Below the pieces are notes generated by a model. It was not told where the DNA came from, ran no database searches, and saw only the letters and a list, made by a program, of their open reading frames with translations. Below are positions 1 to 6,690 of a DNA stretch of 10,645 bases, piece after piece (the stretch's first letter is position 1; every line of letters begins with the position of its first letter). The position numbers were made by a program, and so were the translations under genes. Origin of the DNA: JAAEQG01 sp023133475 (GTDB lineage: Bacteria > Planctomycetota > Phycisphaerae > UBA1845); assembly GCA_030631415.1 (NCBI GenBank), contig DAOVLE010000182.1, positions 1 to 10,645 of the forward strand. Direction: 5' to 3'.

Positions 1-30
1 CGGGTCGCCGCTAAACCTGGATTATTCATG

Positions 31-55
31 AACGCAGAGACGCAGAGACGCAGAG
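31..55. repeat. ACGCAGAG octamer tandem repeat
   Basis: Three perfect direct copies of ACGCAGAG lie at 32-39, 40-47 and 48-55. They are non-coding and lie upstream of the lipoprotein gene. The period of 8 is the same as that of the GAGGCAAC arrays elsewhere in the window, but the unit is different. Confidence 0.85.
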
Positions 56-112
56 AAAAGCGAGGAGAGAGAAGATAAGGGGGAAAATCGAAACTGGGCA
101 ACGCCGCCAACC

Positions 113-199
113 CCACATTTTCTCCATTCTCCATTCTCCATTCATCACGTCTCTATCCCCCCATTTTCCATTTTTAATTTTCCATTTTCCATTTTCCCT
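113..199. repeat. Pyrimidine-rich heptamer tracts (TCCATTC and CCATTTT)
   Basis: Three TCCATTC units lie at 123-143. A second tract of five heptamers lies at 161-195, four CCATTTT and one TAATTTT variant. The two are separated by about 17 bases. The strand bias (C/T on plus) and strict 7-bp period indicate a simple-sequence intergenic repeat. The reading frame open across it on the minus strand gives only repetitive NGKWK/NGEWR-type peptide and is not taken as a gene. Confidence 0.8.
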
Positions 200-208
200 G
201 GGTTTCAC

Positions 209-230
209 CCGCCGTGGTTGCAACCGGCGG
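209..230. repeat. Hairpin upstream of the lipoprotein gene
   Basis: CCGCC at 209-213 pairs with GGCGG at 226-230. Inside is the perfect palindrome GGTTGCAACC at 216-225, with a two-base bulge (GT) on the left. It lies 24 bases before the lipoprotein start, so it could sit in the 5' leader. No T-tract follows, so it is not called a terminator. It may be another member of the dispersed hairpin repeats in this genome, but it lacks the GTAG head. Confidence 0.6.
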
Positions 231-254
231 CATCTCGCGGTAGTAAGACAGGGT

Positions 255-2477
255 ATGTCCACGAACAGAATATTCATCTGCACACTGGTTCTGGTGTCGT
301 TGATGCTCTTCGGTTGTCAACCACCGCCCGGCGGCGGTTCCGGCAATGCCAACGGCAATTCCAACTCCGGCAACAACACCAACTTCACCGGTTCAATCGA
401 CGTTAACCTCGGGGCTGTCAGCCAATTCGAGTTGGATGGCTTTAGCCACAGCGAGCAGCGGATATCCGTCTCACTTACCGCCCAGTTGGGGATTAACCAA
501 TTGAGCGGGCTGGGGTTTGCCCTGGCTGACGATGAGGTCAGCGTTGAGCCCGGTGCCCCTGCTGACTCGGGCTCCAACGGCCTCACCACCCTGGACCTGC
601 TCATTGCCCCGGTGGGCACTGCGGACGCTTGCACCTCCGGAATTGCCGTGGGGCGCTTCAATATCACCTTTGACACCACCACCATCAAGTCGATCACGCC
701 CGCACAAGTGGAGGCTGACGCGGACGCACTGGCAACGGCAGGCGACGGGGCGTTCGAGCTGTGCCTGCGGGCTGATTCGGGCACCGCCCAAACGCTGATC
801 GTCAACCGCCTGCGCGTGCTGTACAATGCCACGACGCCCGCGCTGACCTGTGCCGAGATTCTAGCCCTGGATGAAGTGCAGGCTGCCGTCGCCGCACTCC
901 AGGGCCATGACCTGGGCTTCTCCCTGCAAGAGGGCAATAGCCCCCCCGACATCGAAGGGACCTACGCCGTTACCGAAACGATCAGCTTCGACCCCGATGA
1001 CACCGATACCAACACCACCCGAGAGCGCGTGGACGTCCTCGGCAACCAAACCGACGGGCACATTACCCGAGCCACAGGAGAGGCTTCGTTGCAACAATCG
1101 CTCAGCGGCAATGAAGATGGGGTGAATCTCTGCGTGCTGGCGAGGTCCAACAACCCCGACTGCGACCAGACCATTGCCCGGCTCGAATCCTACACCATCA
1201 GCAACAACGGAACGATTCTGGACGGCCGATTTCTCGCGGTGGTGGTCGAGCGTCACACCAGCGGGGTGAGCACCTGCGGGCAGGCCGGTGATTTCATCCA
1301 CGGCACTATTCACCTGACCCGCCAGAGCACTACTTTTCAGGTGGCCCGCCTCGGCAAGGTCCCCCTCCCGGAAAACTTCAAGCCGGAGCTTCTGGTGCTG
1401 CCCGACGACGGCAGCCCCGGCACCGTGACCGATCGCAACTCCGACACCGCCTTGCGCTTCCCCCAGGACGGCACCTACTTAACCACCGAACTGCATGTCC
1501 CGGACGGGTTGGACGCCGACGGATATAACGGCATCGCTCTGGCCCCGGGCAACAGCCACGTCGCCCTCCTGTCGGACAATCCCAACGCATTGCTCATCTT
1601 CGACAACCTCACGAGTGAGCTAACCTTCGAAGCCGACGCCGGCGGTGCGGAGTTGGGGCGGGACGTCTTCGACTTCTCCACCAACGGGGAGTTCGTCTAC
1701 GTGGTCAGCCCCGACCCTGGTGATGCCGACAATGTCTCCGTCTTTCACACCTACACGACTGTGAGCGATCCGCTGGCGGCTCAATACCGAACGCCCAACG
1801 CCGAGACCCCGGAATTAAGCCGCCTGAACCCCACCGGCGACCAACTGGCGGTTTTGCTCGACGGTGAGGCGGATGACGGCACATCGCAATGGGTGCTCTT
1901 CTATGATCTCAAGACCGGCTTCTTCGCCGCGCCCGTCGACTTGCACGAAGCCACCGGCGGTTACGTCAAAGATCGTTTCCTGATCTACAGCCGCGATGGG
2001 TCGCGTGTATTCATGGCGGGTGACAGTGGGGTTGTCGCGGTTGAAACCACCGAGCCTTTCACCGTCGCCAACGTGGATGTCAGCGGAGGCAACGCCGACG
2101 AAGCCATCGCCATCGACATCAGCCACGACAGCGAGGTGTTGGTCGTGGTGGTCAAGCAGATCGACGGCGATAACAACTTCGCCATCGTCGACACGGAGAC
2201 CTTGACGGTGCTCAATCGGCAGTTCCTGGAAGGCATTTACGATCGGGTAGCCATTGACATTGCCCACTTCGAGACCGGGCGGGCTTGTCTGGTGATTAAC
2301 GAGCGTGCGCGGGTGGTTGCGGTGCAGACTGTGGCGCCCTTTGCCGTCTCCGAACCGCTCAGTGCCGCCGATGACGATTTGCTTACCATACTAGGGCGGG
2401 TCGCCGTCGGAGGCAGTGTCATCGCCGTGGCCAACACTTCCGAACCGGCAATTTACCTTTTCCAGCTCGCCCCATAA
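255..2477 (+). CDS. Large lipoprotein with propeller-like C-terminal region
   Basis: A 740-residue secreted lipoprotein of unknown function. Residues 1-21 form a lipoprotein signal: a short basic start, a hydrophobic stretch, then the lipobox LFGC with the lipidated Cys at 21. A Pro/Gly/Asn/Ser linker (22-45) follows. Residues 46-195 look like a beta-rich domain with paired Cys at 126 and 170. Residues 196-360 form a second domain with Cys at 199, 293, 303 and 341. From about 425 to the end there are roughly seven repeats of a strand-rich unit in the style of WD40/YncE beta-propellers, for example VALLSDNPNALLIFD, FVYVVSPDPGDADNVSVFH and VLVVVVKQIDGDNNFAIVD. I infer an envelope-attached propeller, perhaps for protein or ligand binding; no catalytic motif is visible. 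The ATG at 255 is chosen because it gives the complete signal peptide; the ribosome binding site is weak. Confidence 0.85.
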   Translation: MSTNRIFICTLVLVSLMLFGCQPPPGGGSGNANGNSNSGNNTNFTGSIDVNLGAVSQFELDGFSHSEQRISVSLTAQLGINQLSGLGFALADDEVSVEPGAPADSGSNGLTTLDLLIAPVGTADACTSGIAVGRFNITFDTTTIKSITPAQVEADADALATAGDGAFELCLRADSGTAQTLIVNRLRVLYNATTPALTCAEILALDEVQAAVAALQGHDLGFSLQEGNSPPDIEGTYAVTETISFDPDDTDTNTTRERVDVLGNQTDGHITRATGEASLQQSLSGNEDGVNLCVLARSNNPDCDQTIARLESYTISNNGTILDGRFLAVVVERHTSGVSTCGQAGDFIHGTIHLTRQSTTFQVARLGKVPLPENFKPELLVLPDDGSPGTVTDRNSDTALRFPQDGTYLTTELHVPDGLDADGYNGIALAPGNSHVALLSDNPNALLIFDNLTSELTFEADAGGAELGRDVFDFSTNGEFVYVVSPDPGDADNVSVFHTYTTVSDPLAAQYRTPNAETPELSRLNPTGDQLAVLLDGEADDGTSQWVLFYDLKTGFFAAPVDLHEATGGYVKDRFLIYSRDGSRVFMAGDSGVVAVETTEPFTVANVDVSGGNADEAIAIDISHDSEVLVVVVKQIDGDNNFAIVDTETLTVLNRQFLEGIYDRVAIDIAHFETGRACLVINERARVVAVQTVAPFAVSEPLSAADDDLLTILGRVAVGGSVIAVANTSEPAIYLFQLAP

Positions 2478-2497
2478 CTCGGATGATTCACCGCGGA

Positions 2498-2556
2498 TGT
2501 AGGGCGGGTTCCACCCGCCTTCGTGGCATGGGATGGCGGGTGGAACCCGCCCTACA
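2498..2556. repeat. REP/BIME-like inverted pair, GTAG-headed
   Basis: A 22-base element at 2498-2519 (T, then GTAG, then stem GGCGGGT, loop TCC, stem ACCCGCC) is repeated as a perfect reverse complement at 2535-2556 after a 15-base spacer. Each arm folds on its own, and the two arms can also pair over all 22 bases. It lies between the convergent ends of the lipoprotein gene (stop 2477) and the minus-strand membrane protein gene (stop 2563), so it may also act as a two-way transcription stop, although no T-tract is present. Identical units occur at 4951-4972 and 5295-5316. Confidence 0.9.
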
Positions 2557-2562
2557 ATTGAG

Positions 2563-3312
2563 TCACGAGAGCAGGAACTGCGTCATCACTTCGGCAATTG
2601 CCGCGCTATGGTGAGACAGCATCCACAGAGGCAGGATCAGCAACCCCACGCCCGCAAGCAACAGGCCGCAAGCCGAAGCCGACGGCAAACATGTCTCACC
2701 GGCAAGTCGCCTGAACAGCTCAGCCCGCAGGGCTTCTATGTCATCGGCTTGCGGCTGAGGCCCGCACGGGGAAATGTGAAACGTTACATTGCGAAGTGGG
2801 GGCACAAAACTCATCTCCAGCGACAACCCCTTGTCCGCCACCCGTGCGGTTTGCCCATCCCAACGATAGGCCCATCCCAACGCGCGCAACGACCGGTCCG
2901 TCAACATCCACGCCCGCCGTGGAGACAGGTTATATATCACCCAACCCGAGTTTTTACGCGGCAACAACCGCAGGAACAACAGAAGCGTCAACGCCACAGT
3001 GGCAACGGCGGCCCAACCGTACCCTGCTCGAAGCAGACTCAACACCGCAGCCGCCACAAAGGGGCAAAACGCCACGGTCATGGCCAGAAAATCATCCTGG
3101 GCCCGAACCGCCTTGGGGGTGCCATGGCTGTTGACCAGGGCGATCCATAAGACATAGCCAGCCACAGGCCCCACGTACAGCAGCACCTTCACCGCTGCCG
3201 CCGCTTGCTCACTGGCATTTCCGATCTCGCCGATCACGTCCGGCACCTCACCTCGAAACAGCGGATAAGCACCTAAATCAGATTCAATCCTCCCCGGTTT
3301 CAGTGGGGACAT
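2563..3312 (-). CDS. Membrane protein of unknown function
   Basis: A 249-residue protein with three hydrophobic segments in the first half (about 38-60, 74-94 and 97-117), a soluble region (about 118-210), and a fourth hydrophobic segment (about 214-234) near the C-terminus. I do not recognise the family. The soluble part (GWVIYNLSPRRAWMLTDRSL onward) is probably cytoplasmic on the positive-inside rule, since the segment before it ends RLLPRK. The start is uncertain. The ATG at 3312 overlaps the upstream small gene by 29 bases and has no good ribosome binding site. An in-frame GTG at 3246 has GAGGTGAG directly before it but would shorten the N-terminus by 22 residues. The overlap points to co-transcription with the two genes upstream on this strand. 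Confidence 0.7.
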   Translation of the reverse strand: MSPLKPGRIESDLGAYPLFRGEVPDVIGEIGNASEQAAAAVKVLLYVGPVAGYVLWIALVNSHGTPKAVRAQDDFLAMTVAFCPFVAAAVLSLLRAGYGWAAVATVALTLLLFLRLLPRKNSGWVIYNLSPRRAWMLTDRSLRALGWAYRWDGQTARVADKGLSLEMSFVPPLRNVTFHISPCGPQPQADDIEALRAELFRRLAGETCLPSASACGLLLAGVGLLILPLWMLSHHSAAIAEVMTQFLLS

Positions 3313-3598
3313 TCACATGCTTGGCCTGCGGGGCGACCTTGCGGTATCCGAGATAATGTATGATCTCGAACACTTCGGTCCAACTGGGAAAGGGGCGTTC
3401 GTTCACCCGTTTATACTCGTCGATGGCCATCACAAACTCGAGCAGTTCGCCGGATATTTCACCTTCCTCGGCGGCTTTGCGAATCTCCCCCCGGCGGCGC
3501 CCCGGGCCTCGGCGGCGGTCCAACCCGCTACGGCGACCCATGGCTTGCCGCCGATCAGGCTGCTTTCGCTGCTCTTTGCGTTCCCGTTCGTCAGCCAT
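3284..3598 (-). CDS. Small conserved-type protein with FPSWTEVFEIIHYLGY core
   Basis: A 104-residue soluble protein. The first 40 residues are highly basic and Arg-rich (several RR and RRR runs), as in a disordered or nucleic-acid-binding tail. The rest is a compact helical part: an acidic helix (EEGEISGELLEFVMAIDEYK) then FPSWTEVFEIIHYLGYRKV. I associate this core with small hypothetical proteins common in Planctomycetota; this is from memory and the function is unknown. The ATG at 3598 is preferred over an in-frame GTG at 3604 because GGAGG at 3606-3610 sits seven bases before the ATG but only one base before the GTG. It is the middle gene of the minus-strand block: 56 bases after the acidic-tailed gene, and overlapping the membrane protein gene. 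Confidence 0.8.
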   Translation of the reverse strand: MADERERKEQRKQPDRRQAMGRRSGLDRRRGPGRRRGEIRKAAEEGEISGELLEFVMAIDEYKRVNERPFPSWTEVFEIIHYLGYRKVAPQAKHVNVPTETGED

Positions 3599-3654
3599 AC
3601 CCACGCCTCCATCGCTGGCAGCGGGAAAAATATCTCGCCGCTAACGCCATCATA

Positions 3655-4143
3655 CTAATTCAGGGCATCATTGTCGTCATCGTCGAAAGCATCTTCGTCA
3701 TCGAAGTCGTCATCGTCGTCATCGTCATCGTCGTCATCGTCGAAATCATCGAAGTCGTCTTCATCATCGTCATCGTCATCGTCATCGTCGTCATCGTCTT
3801 CTTCCTCCTCAAAATCGTCGTCGTGGGCCAAGTCGCTCTCCTTGCCACGGAGCCCGTTCATCCCCAGATAGCCGGGGGCGTGACACGCCCGATCCGCAAG
3901 GATGTTTGCTGCCCGATAGTGCATCACTTTCGGAACCAAAACCGGGACTCCCAACAGCATGTCGCTCGATGTGCTCACGGCAGCCGGCAGATCGCCGACC
4001 ACCACCTCGATATCGTGCGATTCGAGCACTGCTCGACACTCATCCGCCTCACCAGGATTATCGGCAAAGACCACCGACACCAATTCCTCACAACCCGATT
4101 TAATCATTGCACGCATTTCCTCTTGATTTCCTCGGATTCCCAT
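3655..4143 (-). CDS. DUF2007-like protein with a poly-Asp tail
   Basis: A 162-residue protein in two parts. Residues about 13-95 resemble the DUF2007 fold (putative signal-transducing protein): VSVVFADNPGEADECRAVLESHDIEVVVGD, then a VPVLVPKVMHYRAANIL segment with the strand-helix pattern expected of a ferredoxin-like fold. Residues 108-162 form an extreme acidic tail: 45 of 55 residues are Asp or Glu, including two runs of 12 Asp, with five Phe placed between them. The tail is encoded by GAC/GAT codons that make a near-perfect trinucleotide repeat. The ATG at 4143 is chosen for AGGGGA eight bases upstream; an in-frame ATG at 4152 has no spacing to that site. The tail could bind divalent metal or basic proteins, such as the Arg-rich neighbour, but that is inference. 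Confidence 0.75.
   Translation of the reverse strand: MGIRGNQEEMRAMIKSGCEELVSVVFADNPGEADECRAVLESHDIEVVVGDLPAAVSTSSDMLLGVPVLVPKVMHYRAANILADRACHAPGYLGMNGLRGKESDLAHDDDFEEEEDDDDDDDDDDDDEDDFDDFDDDDDDDDDDDDFDDEDAFDDDDNDALN
3666..3820 (-). repeat. GAC/GAT trinucleotide repeat encoding poly-Asp
   Basis: On the plus strand this reads as mixed GTC and ATC triplets, in places as a GTCATC hexamer. It is interrupted by GAA (Phe on the coding strand) and TTC/CTC (Glu). It stays in frame with the acidic-tailed gene. Such a tract is prone to slippage, in steps of three, so tail length may vary between strains. Confidence 0.85.
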
Positions 4144-4229
4144 GGCAAACATCCCCTAACAGCCCAGCAGCCCGTGCTCCCTGTTCAACATCCTCATGTG
4201 CACCGACGCACCACGCACGGCACGTTGTA

Positions 4230-4259
4230 TATATTTTGCACACCCGGGCACCGTGTCAA
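4230..4259 (-). promoter_or_regulatory. Possible sigma-70-type promoter for the minus-strand block
   Basis: On the minus strand a perfect TTGACA (4259 down to 4254) is followed after 18 bases by AATATA (4235 down to 4230), within an AT-rich patch. Transcription would start about 80 bases before the ATG at 4143. The -10 match is imperfect and an alternative TATATA lies at 20-base spacing. Confidence 0.4.
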
Positions 4260-4346
4260 CGCTTTTTTTTTGCTAATGACGTAGCTTTGTTGGCCCGGTA
4301 TCATGCGGTATGGACAATAAACCGGGCCATTTTGGGAGAGCCGCTC

Positions 4347-4955
4347 GTGGACGAGACACCAAACCACACACCGCAATCCGCAGACTACGCCAAAACTGCC
4401 GCTGAAGAGCCCCAAGCCCCCGACCGCGACCTGCGCGACCACGCCGCCGGGGATGGTGCCCCCATCGACCCATCCGCCGAAACCACCCTGTGGGAGGGGC
4501 GAACACACTGGATACACTTCTCCGGGACAATCGCCCTGGGCGTCCTGGCGATCGTGCTGACTACCATCATATGCCTGCGGCTCAACTCAACCGCCGGCAT
4601 TTTCACCATCTGGCTTGGGCTGGTGGCACTCAGCATCGCCACCGTCATGGCGCGGATTGTTTGGCGCATTTTCTCCTGTAGTTACCGCCTCACCAGCCAG
4701 CGATTGTTCATCTCGCGTGGCATCTTCTCCCAGACCATCGACCAGACCGAACTTATCCGCGTGGACGACGTGCGCATCCGCAAAAGCCTGTTCGACCGGA
4801 TATTCGGATTGGGCTCTGTTCGAGTCCTCTCCACCGATGCCACGGACCACAAGTTAGTGATCGAAGGCATCCGCAGCCCGGATCAGCTCGCCGAGCACAT
4901 ACGCACCAACATGCGCATACTACGCCGCAAGTCATTGTTCGTAGAGAAGTTGTAG
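4347..4955 (+). CDS. Bacterial PH-domain (bPH2/DUF304) membrane protein
   Basis: A 202-residue protein. Residues 1-48 are a polar, Pro/Ala/Asp-rich cytoplasmic tail. LWEGRTHW (48-55) leads into two hydrophobic segments (about 59-79 and 84-106). Then comes a bPH2-type domain (about 110-187): YRLTSQRLFISRGIFSQTID, ELIRVDDVRI, SLFDRIFGLGSVRVLSTD and HKLVIEGIRSPDQLAEHIR. This order is characteristic of PF03703 (YdbS/YdbT-like) proteins, whose exact role is unknown. The GTG at 4347 is chosen because GGGAG (4334-4338) is eight bases upstream and the open frame before it has no other credible start and overlaps the opposite gene. The stop codon TAG (4953-4955) is the TAG of a GTAG-headed repeat, so the last codon and stop come from the element. 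Confidence 0.85.
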   Translation: MDETPNHTPQSADYAKTAAEEPQAPDRDLRDHAAGDGAPIDPSAETTLWEGRTHWIHFSGTIALGVLAIVLTTIICLRLNSTAGIFTIWLGLVALSIATVMARIVWRIFSCSYRLTSQRLFISRGIFSQTIDQTELIRVDDVRIRKSLFDRIFGLGSVRVLSTDATDHKLVIEGIRSPDQLAEHIRTNMRILRRKSLFVEKL

Positions 4956-4972
4956 GGCGGGTTCCACCCGCC
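4951..4972 (+). repeat. REP-like GTAG hairpin overlapping a stop codon
   Basis: Identical over 22 bases to the unit at 2498-2519: GTAG, stem GGCGGGT, loop TCC, stem ACCCGCC. It overlaps the last five bases of the PH-domain gene. A reverse-complement copy at 5295-5316 makes it the left arm of a wide inverted pair. It is followed with no gap by the 21-bp repeat at 4973. Confidence 0.9.
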
Positions 4973-4993
4973 GTAAATATTCAGTAAACCCGT
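4973..4993 (+). repeat. 21-bp interspersed repeat, copy 1
   Basis: Begins GTAAATATTCAGTAAACCC and is identical over 21 bases to 9691-9711; a copy with three differences is at 10608-10628. Inside it GTAAA occurs twice, 11 bases apart, about one helical turn. This copy directly abuts a GTAG hairpin. Confidence 0.85.
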
Positions 4994-5030
4994 ATGCGGA
5001 ATAGCATGGGGTTTGTGGGGGGGTAGGCTT

Positions 5031-5166
5031 GCGCTAGGCCCGGCATTTATGCCGGGTATTGGAGTGGTTGCCTTTGTCCCTCCGTTCCGCCCCGTCGCCG
5101 AAGGCGGCGGGGCGGAACGGGGGGGCGTTCGGCCTTCTCACCCGGCATAAATGCCGGGCCTAGCGC
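5031..5166. repeat. 27-bp perfect inverted repeat (CTAG-headed hairpins)
   Basis: 5031-5057 and 5140-5166 are perfect reverse complements over 27 bases. Each arm contains its own hairpin (CCCGGCAT, TT, ATGCCGGG) preceded by CTAGG. The arrangement, a short TAG-containing foot then a stem, in a head-to-head pair, matches that of the GTAG elements, with C in place of the first G. Confidence 0.9.
5082..5120. repeat. Long GC-rich hairpin
   Basis: CCGTTCCGCCCCGTCGCC (5082-5099) pairs with 5103-5120 with one mismatch in 18 and a three-base loop (GAA). It lies almost at the centre of the 27-bp inverted repeat. No T-tract follows on either strand, so it is not a classical intrinsic terminator. Confidence 0.85.
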
Positions 5167-5250
5167 GACGGAATGCCTGAGATTGTCGCCTTATCCCAGG
5201 GCTCACTTCGGATGTTCCCTCGCTTGCGCTTTGGGCTCGGATCCGCAGAC

Positions 5251-5279
5251 GCCTCGTTGCCTTGTTGCCTCGTTGCCTC
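5251..5279 (-). repeat. GAGGCAAC octamer array, minus orientation
   Basis: Read on the minus strand: GAGGCAAC, GAGGCAAC, AAGGCAAC and a partial GAGGC. Both unit variants also occur in the longer array at 9718-9793. On the minus strand it lies 15 bases downstream of the GTAG hairpin at 5316-5295. Confidence 0.85.
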
Positions 5280-5294
5280 TTGTCTCTTGTCTGC

Positions 5295-5316
5295 GGCGGG
5301 TGGAACCCGCCCTACA
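5295..5316 (-). repeat. REP-like GTAG hairpin, reversed copy
   Basis: Exact reverse complement of the 22-base unit at 4951-4972 and 2498-2519. Together with 4951-4972 it brackets the nested repeat region. Confidence 0.9.
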
Positions 5317-5421
5317 ACTGTGAAAAATCCGGGCTGGCCGTCGCCTGGGATCGCGTATATCCTATCGGGTCGATTGGCGTGGCCTGGTCGCGCCCGGTGT
5401 TGATCTGGTTAGGACACAACG

Positions 5422-6690
5422 ATGAGCATGCGCAGTGACGAGGTTGTAATCACCGGTCTGGGGCCGGTCACTTCAATTGGGGTCGGCAAAGAGGCGTTGT
5501 GGAAATCGCTGATGGAGGGGCGGTCCAATGTTGTCCAGCGTAAGCTGGGGATTGGCATTGGGGAGTTCGTGGACATGCCGCTGGCGGGTATGCCGCCCAC
5601 CGTCGATGTGCCGGGGCTGGAAGCCCATCAGAAACTGCTTGCCGAGCAGGATTGCGATACCTATCGGGATTTGGCATACGCTCTGCTGGCGGCGGACCTG
5701 GCGTTGGCTGACGCCGGCTTGGAATACGACCGGGGCAACAACAACATCGGAGCGGTGCAGGTGTTTGAAGCCCCGGGCATGGAACGGACGGTTAACAGCT
5801 TGCTGGAGTTGCTCTCCGGCCCCATGCCCACCGACGGGCCGCCTCCGGTCTATGATCTGTTGGCTCCGAGCTTTTACAACTCGCAGGCGTTTCTGTACGT
5901 GCACGTGCTGGGCAAGGCGTTAGGGCTCCATGGGTTCTCCACCAGCGTTCACAATGCGTGTGCTTCGGGGGCTTTTGCTCTCGACATCGCAGCCCAGCAT
6001 ATCCACTCAGGCCAGGCGGACGTCATGCTGGTGGTTGGCGGTGATGCTTTTGAGACCGCGGTGCGGCTGGAGTGGTTCAGGCGGCTGGATTTGTACGCCC
6101 ACGACGAGCGGATGCGCCCGTTTGATGATGAGCCTGTGGGTTTCTTTGTGGGGGAGGGGGCTGGTGCGTTGGTGTTGGAGTCGGCGGCTCACGCCCGGGG
6201 CCGGGGTGCTACACCGTATGCAGCCTACCTCGGCGGCGCATTTGCCCATCAGGCATCGAAGCAGACCACCCCCGATGTGCGGGCCATGCGCTTGACCGGC
6301 GTGATCACCAAAGCGTTGAAGCGAGCCGGGCTCTTGCCGCACGACCTGGACCTGATCATCCCGCACGGGGCGAGCACCGCCCTTTCCGACGGCTACGAGG
6401 CGGCATGTTTGGCTCAGGCGTTGCACGGGACTCGCGAGCACGCCGTAGCCACCGCGCTCAAACCGCACCTTGGGCACATGTTGGCCACCAGCAGTATCGT
6501 GGAGACGATTTGTGCGATGTTGGCTTTGCGCCACCAGACGGTGCCGGCGACGTTGCACACCCGCCCCGATCATGTGAAGCTGGCGGTCCCGCTGATCACT
6601 GCCACGACCGATCGGCCGCTTGATACCGTGCTCAAGCTTTCCACTGGTTTCACCGGGCACGACGCCGCCTCGGTATTTCGCAGGGCATAA
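5422..6690 (+). CDS. Beta-ketoacyl-[ACP] synthase, KAS II (FabF)-like
   Basis: A 422-residue condensing enzyme of the thiolase fold, expected to join an acyl thioester with malonyl-ACP in fatty-acid or related synthesis in the cytoplasm. The catalytic set is complete: nucleophile Cys180 in VHNACASGAF, His315 in IIPHGASTALSDGYEA, and Lys347/His352 in KPHLGH. The spacing from the first His to the second (37) and Lys to His (5) equals that of E. coli FabF (303, 340, 335). The C-terminal GFTGHDAASVF matches the FabF GFGG loop. Divergence from housekeeping FabF is clear in the long stretch before the Cys (110-170) and in VHNAC. No ACP, reductase or dehydratase gene lies nearby, so the exact substrate is unknown. 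The ATG at 5422 has AGGA eight bases upstream; a second ATG at 5428 is possible. The stop overlaps the next start by one base. Confidence 0.88.
   Translation: MSMRSDEVVITGLGPVTSIGVGKEALWKSLMEGRSNVVQRKLGIGIGEFVDMPLAGMPPTVDVPGLEAHQKLLAEQDCDTYRDLAYALLAADLALADAGLEYDRGNNNIGAVQVFEAPGMERTVNSLLELLSGPMPTDGPPPVYDLLAPSFYNSQAFLYVHVLGKALGLHGFSTSVHNACASGAFALDIAAQHIHSGQADVMLVVGGDAFETAVRLEWFRRLDLYAHDERMRPFDDEPVGFFVGEGAGALVLESAAHARGRGATPYAAYLGGAFAHQASKQTTPDVRAMRLTGVITKALKRAGLLPHDLDLIIPHGASTALSDGYEAACLAQALHGTREHAVATALKPHLGHMLATSSIVETICAMLALRHQTVPATLHTRPDHVKLAVPLITATTDRPLDTVLKLSTGFTGHDAASVFRRA

Larger units (their letters stand above)
4956..5421. other. 466-bp non-coding nested repeat mosaic
   Basis: No credible gene is present. 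From left to right it holds the rest of a GTAG hairpin (4951-4972), a 21-bp repeat (4973-4993), a G-rich stretch (5016-5023), a 27-bp inverted repeat (5031-5057 with 5140-5166) around a further long GC-rich hairpin (5082-5120), about 85 bases without visible structure (5167-5250), a GTTGCCTC octamer array (5251-5279), and a reversed GTAG hairpin (5295-5316). The remaining 105 bases (5317-5421) lead into the ketoacyl synthase gene. AGGA about eight bases before its ATG is a plausible ribosome binding site, and I saw no convincing promoter. Confidence 0.8.

Noticed and set aside
20..36. Fourth copy of the 21-bp repeat at the window start (ATTATTCATGAACGC)
   Set aside because: Only about seven bases (TATTCA and nearby) agree, with a gap needed; this is too weak to call.
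26..283. Minus-strand open frame with NGKWK/NGEWR repeats
   Set aside because: It is read from heptamer and octamer simple repeats, has no family resemblance and overlaps the lipoprotein start.
2533..3150. Plus-strand open frame of about 205 codons opposite the membrane protein
   Set aside because: Its peptide is a low-complexity Arg/Gln/Pro sequence, it begins inside the inverted repeat, and the opposite strand encodes a coherent four-TM protein.
3671..3871. Poly-Ser open frame opposite the acidic tail
   Set aside because: It is the complement of the GAC/GAT repeat; the opposite strand has a good start, ribosome binding site and a folded N-terminal domain.
4107..4346. Longer N-terminus for the PH-domain protein
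   Set aside because: It overlaps the start of the divergent gene, passes through the AT-rich promoter region and has no ribosome binding site; GTG at 4347 has GGGAG at proper distance.
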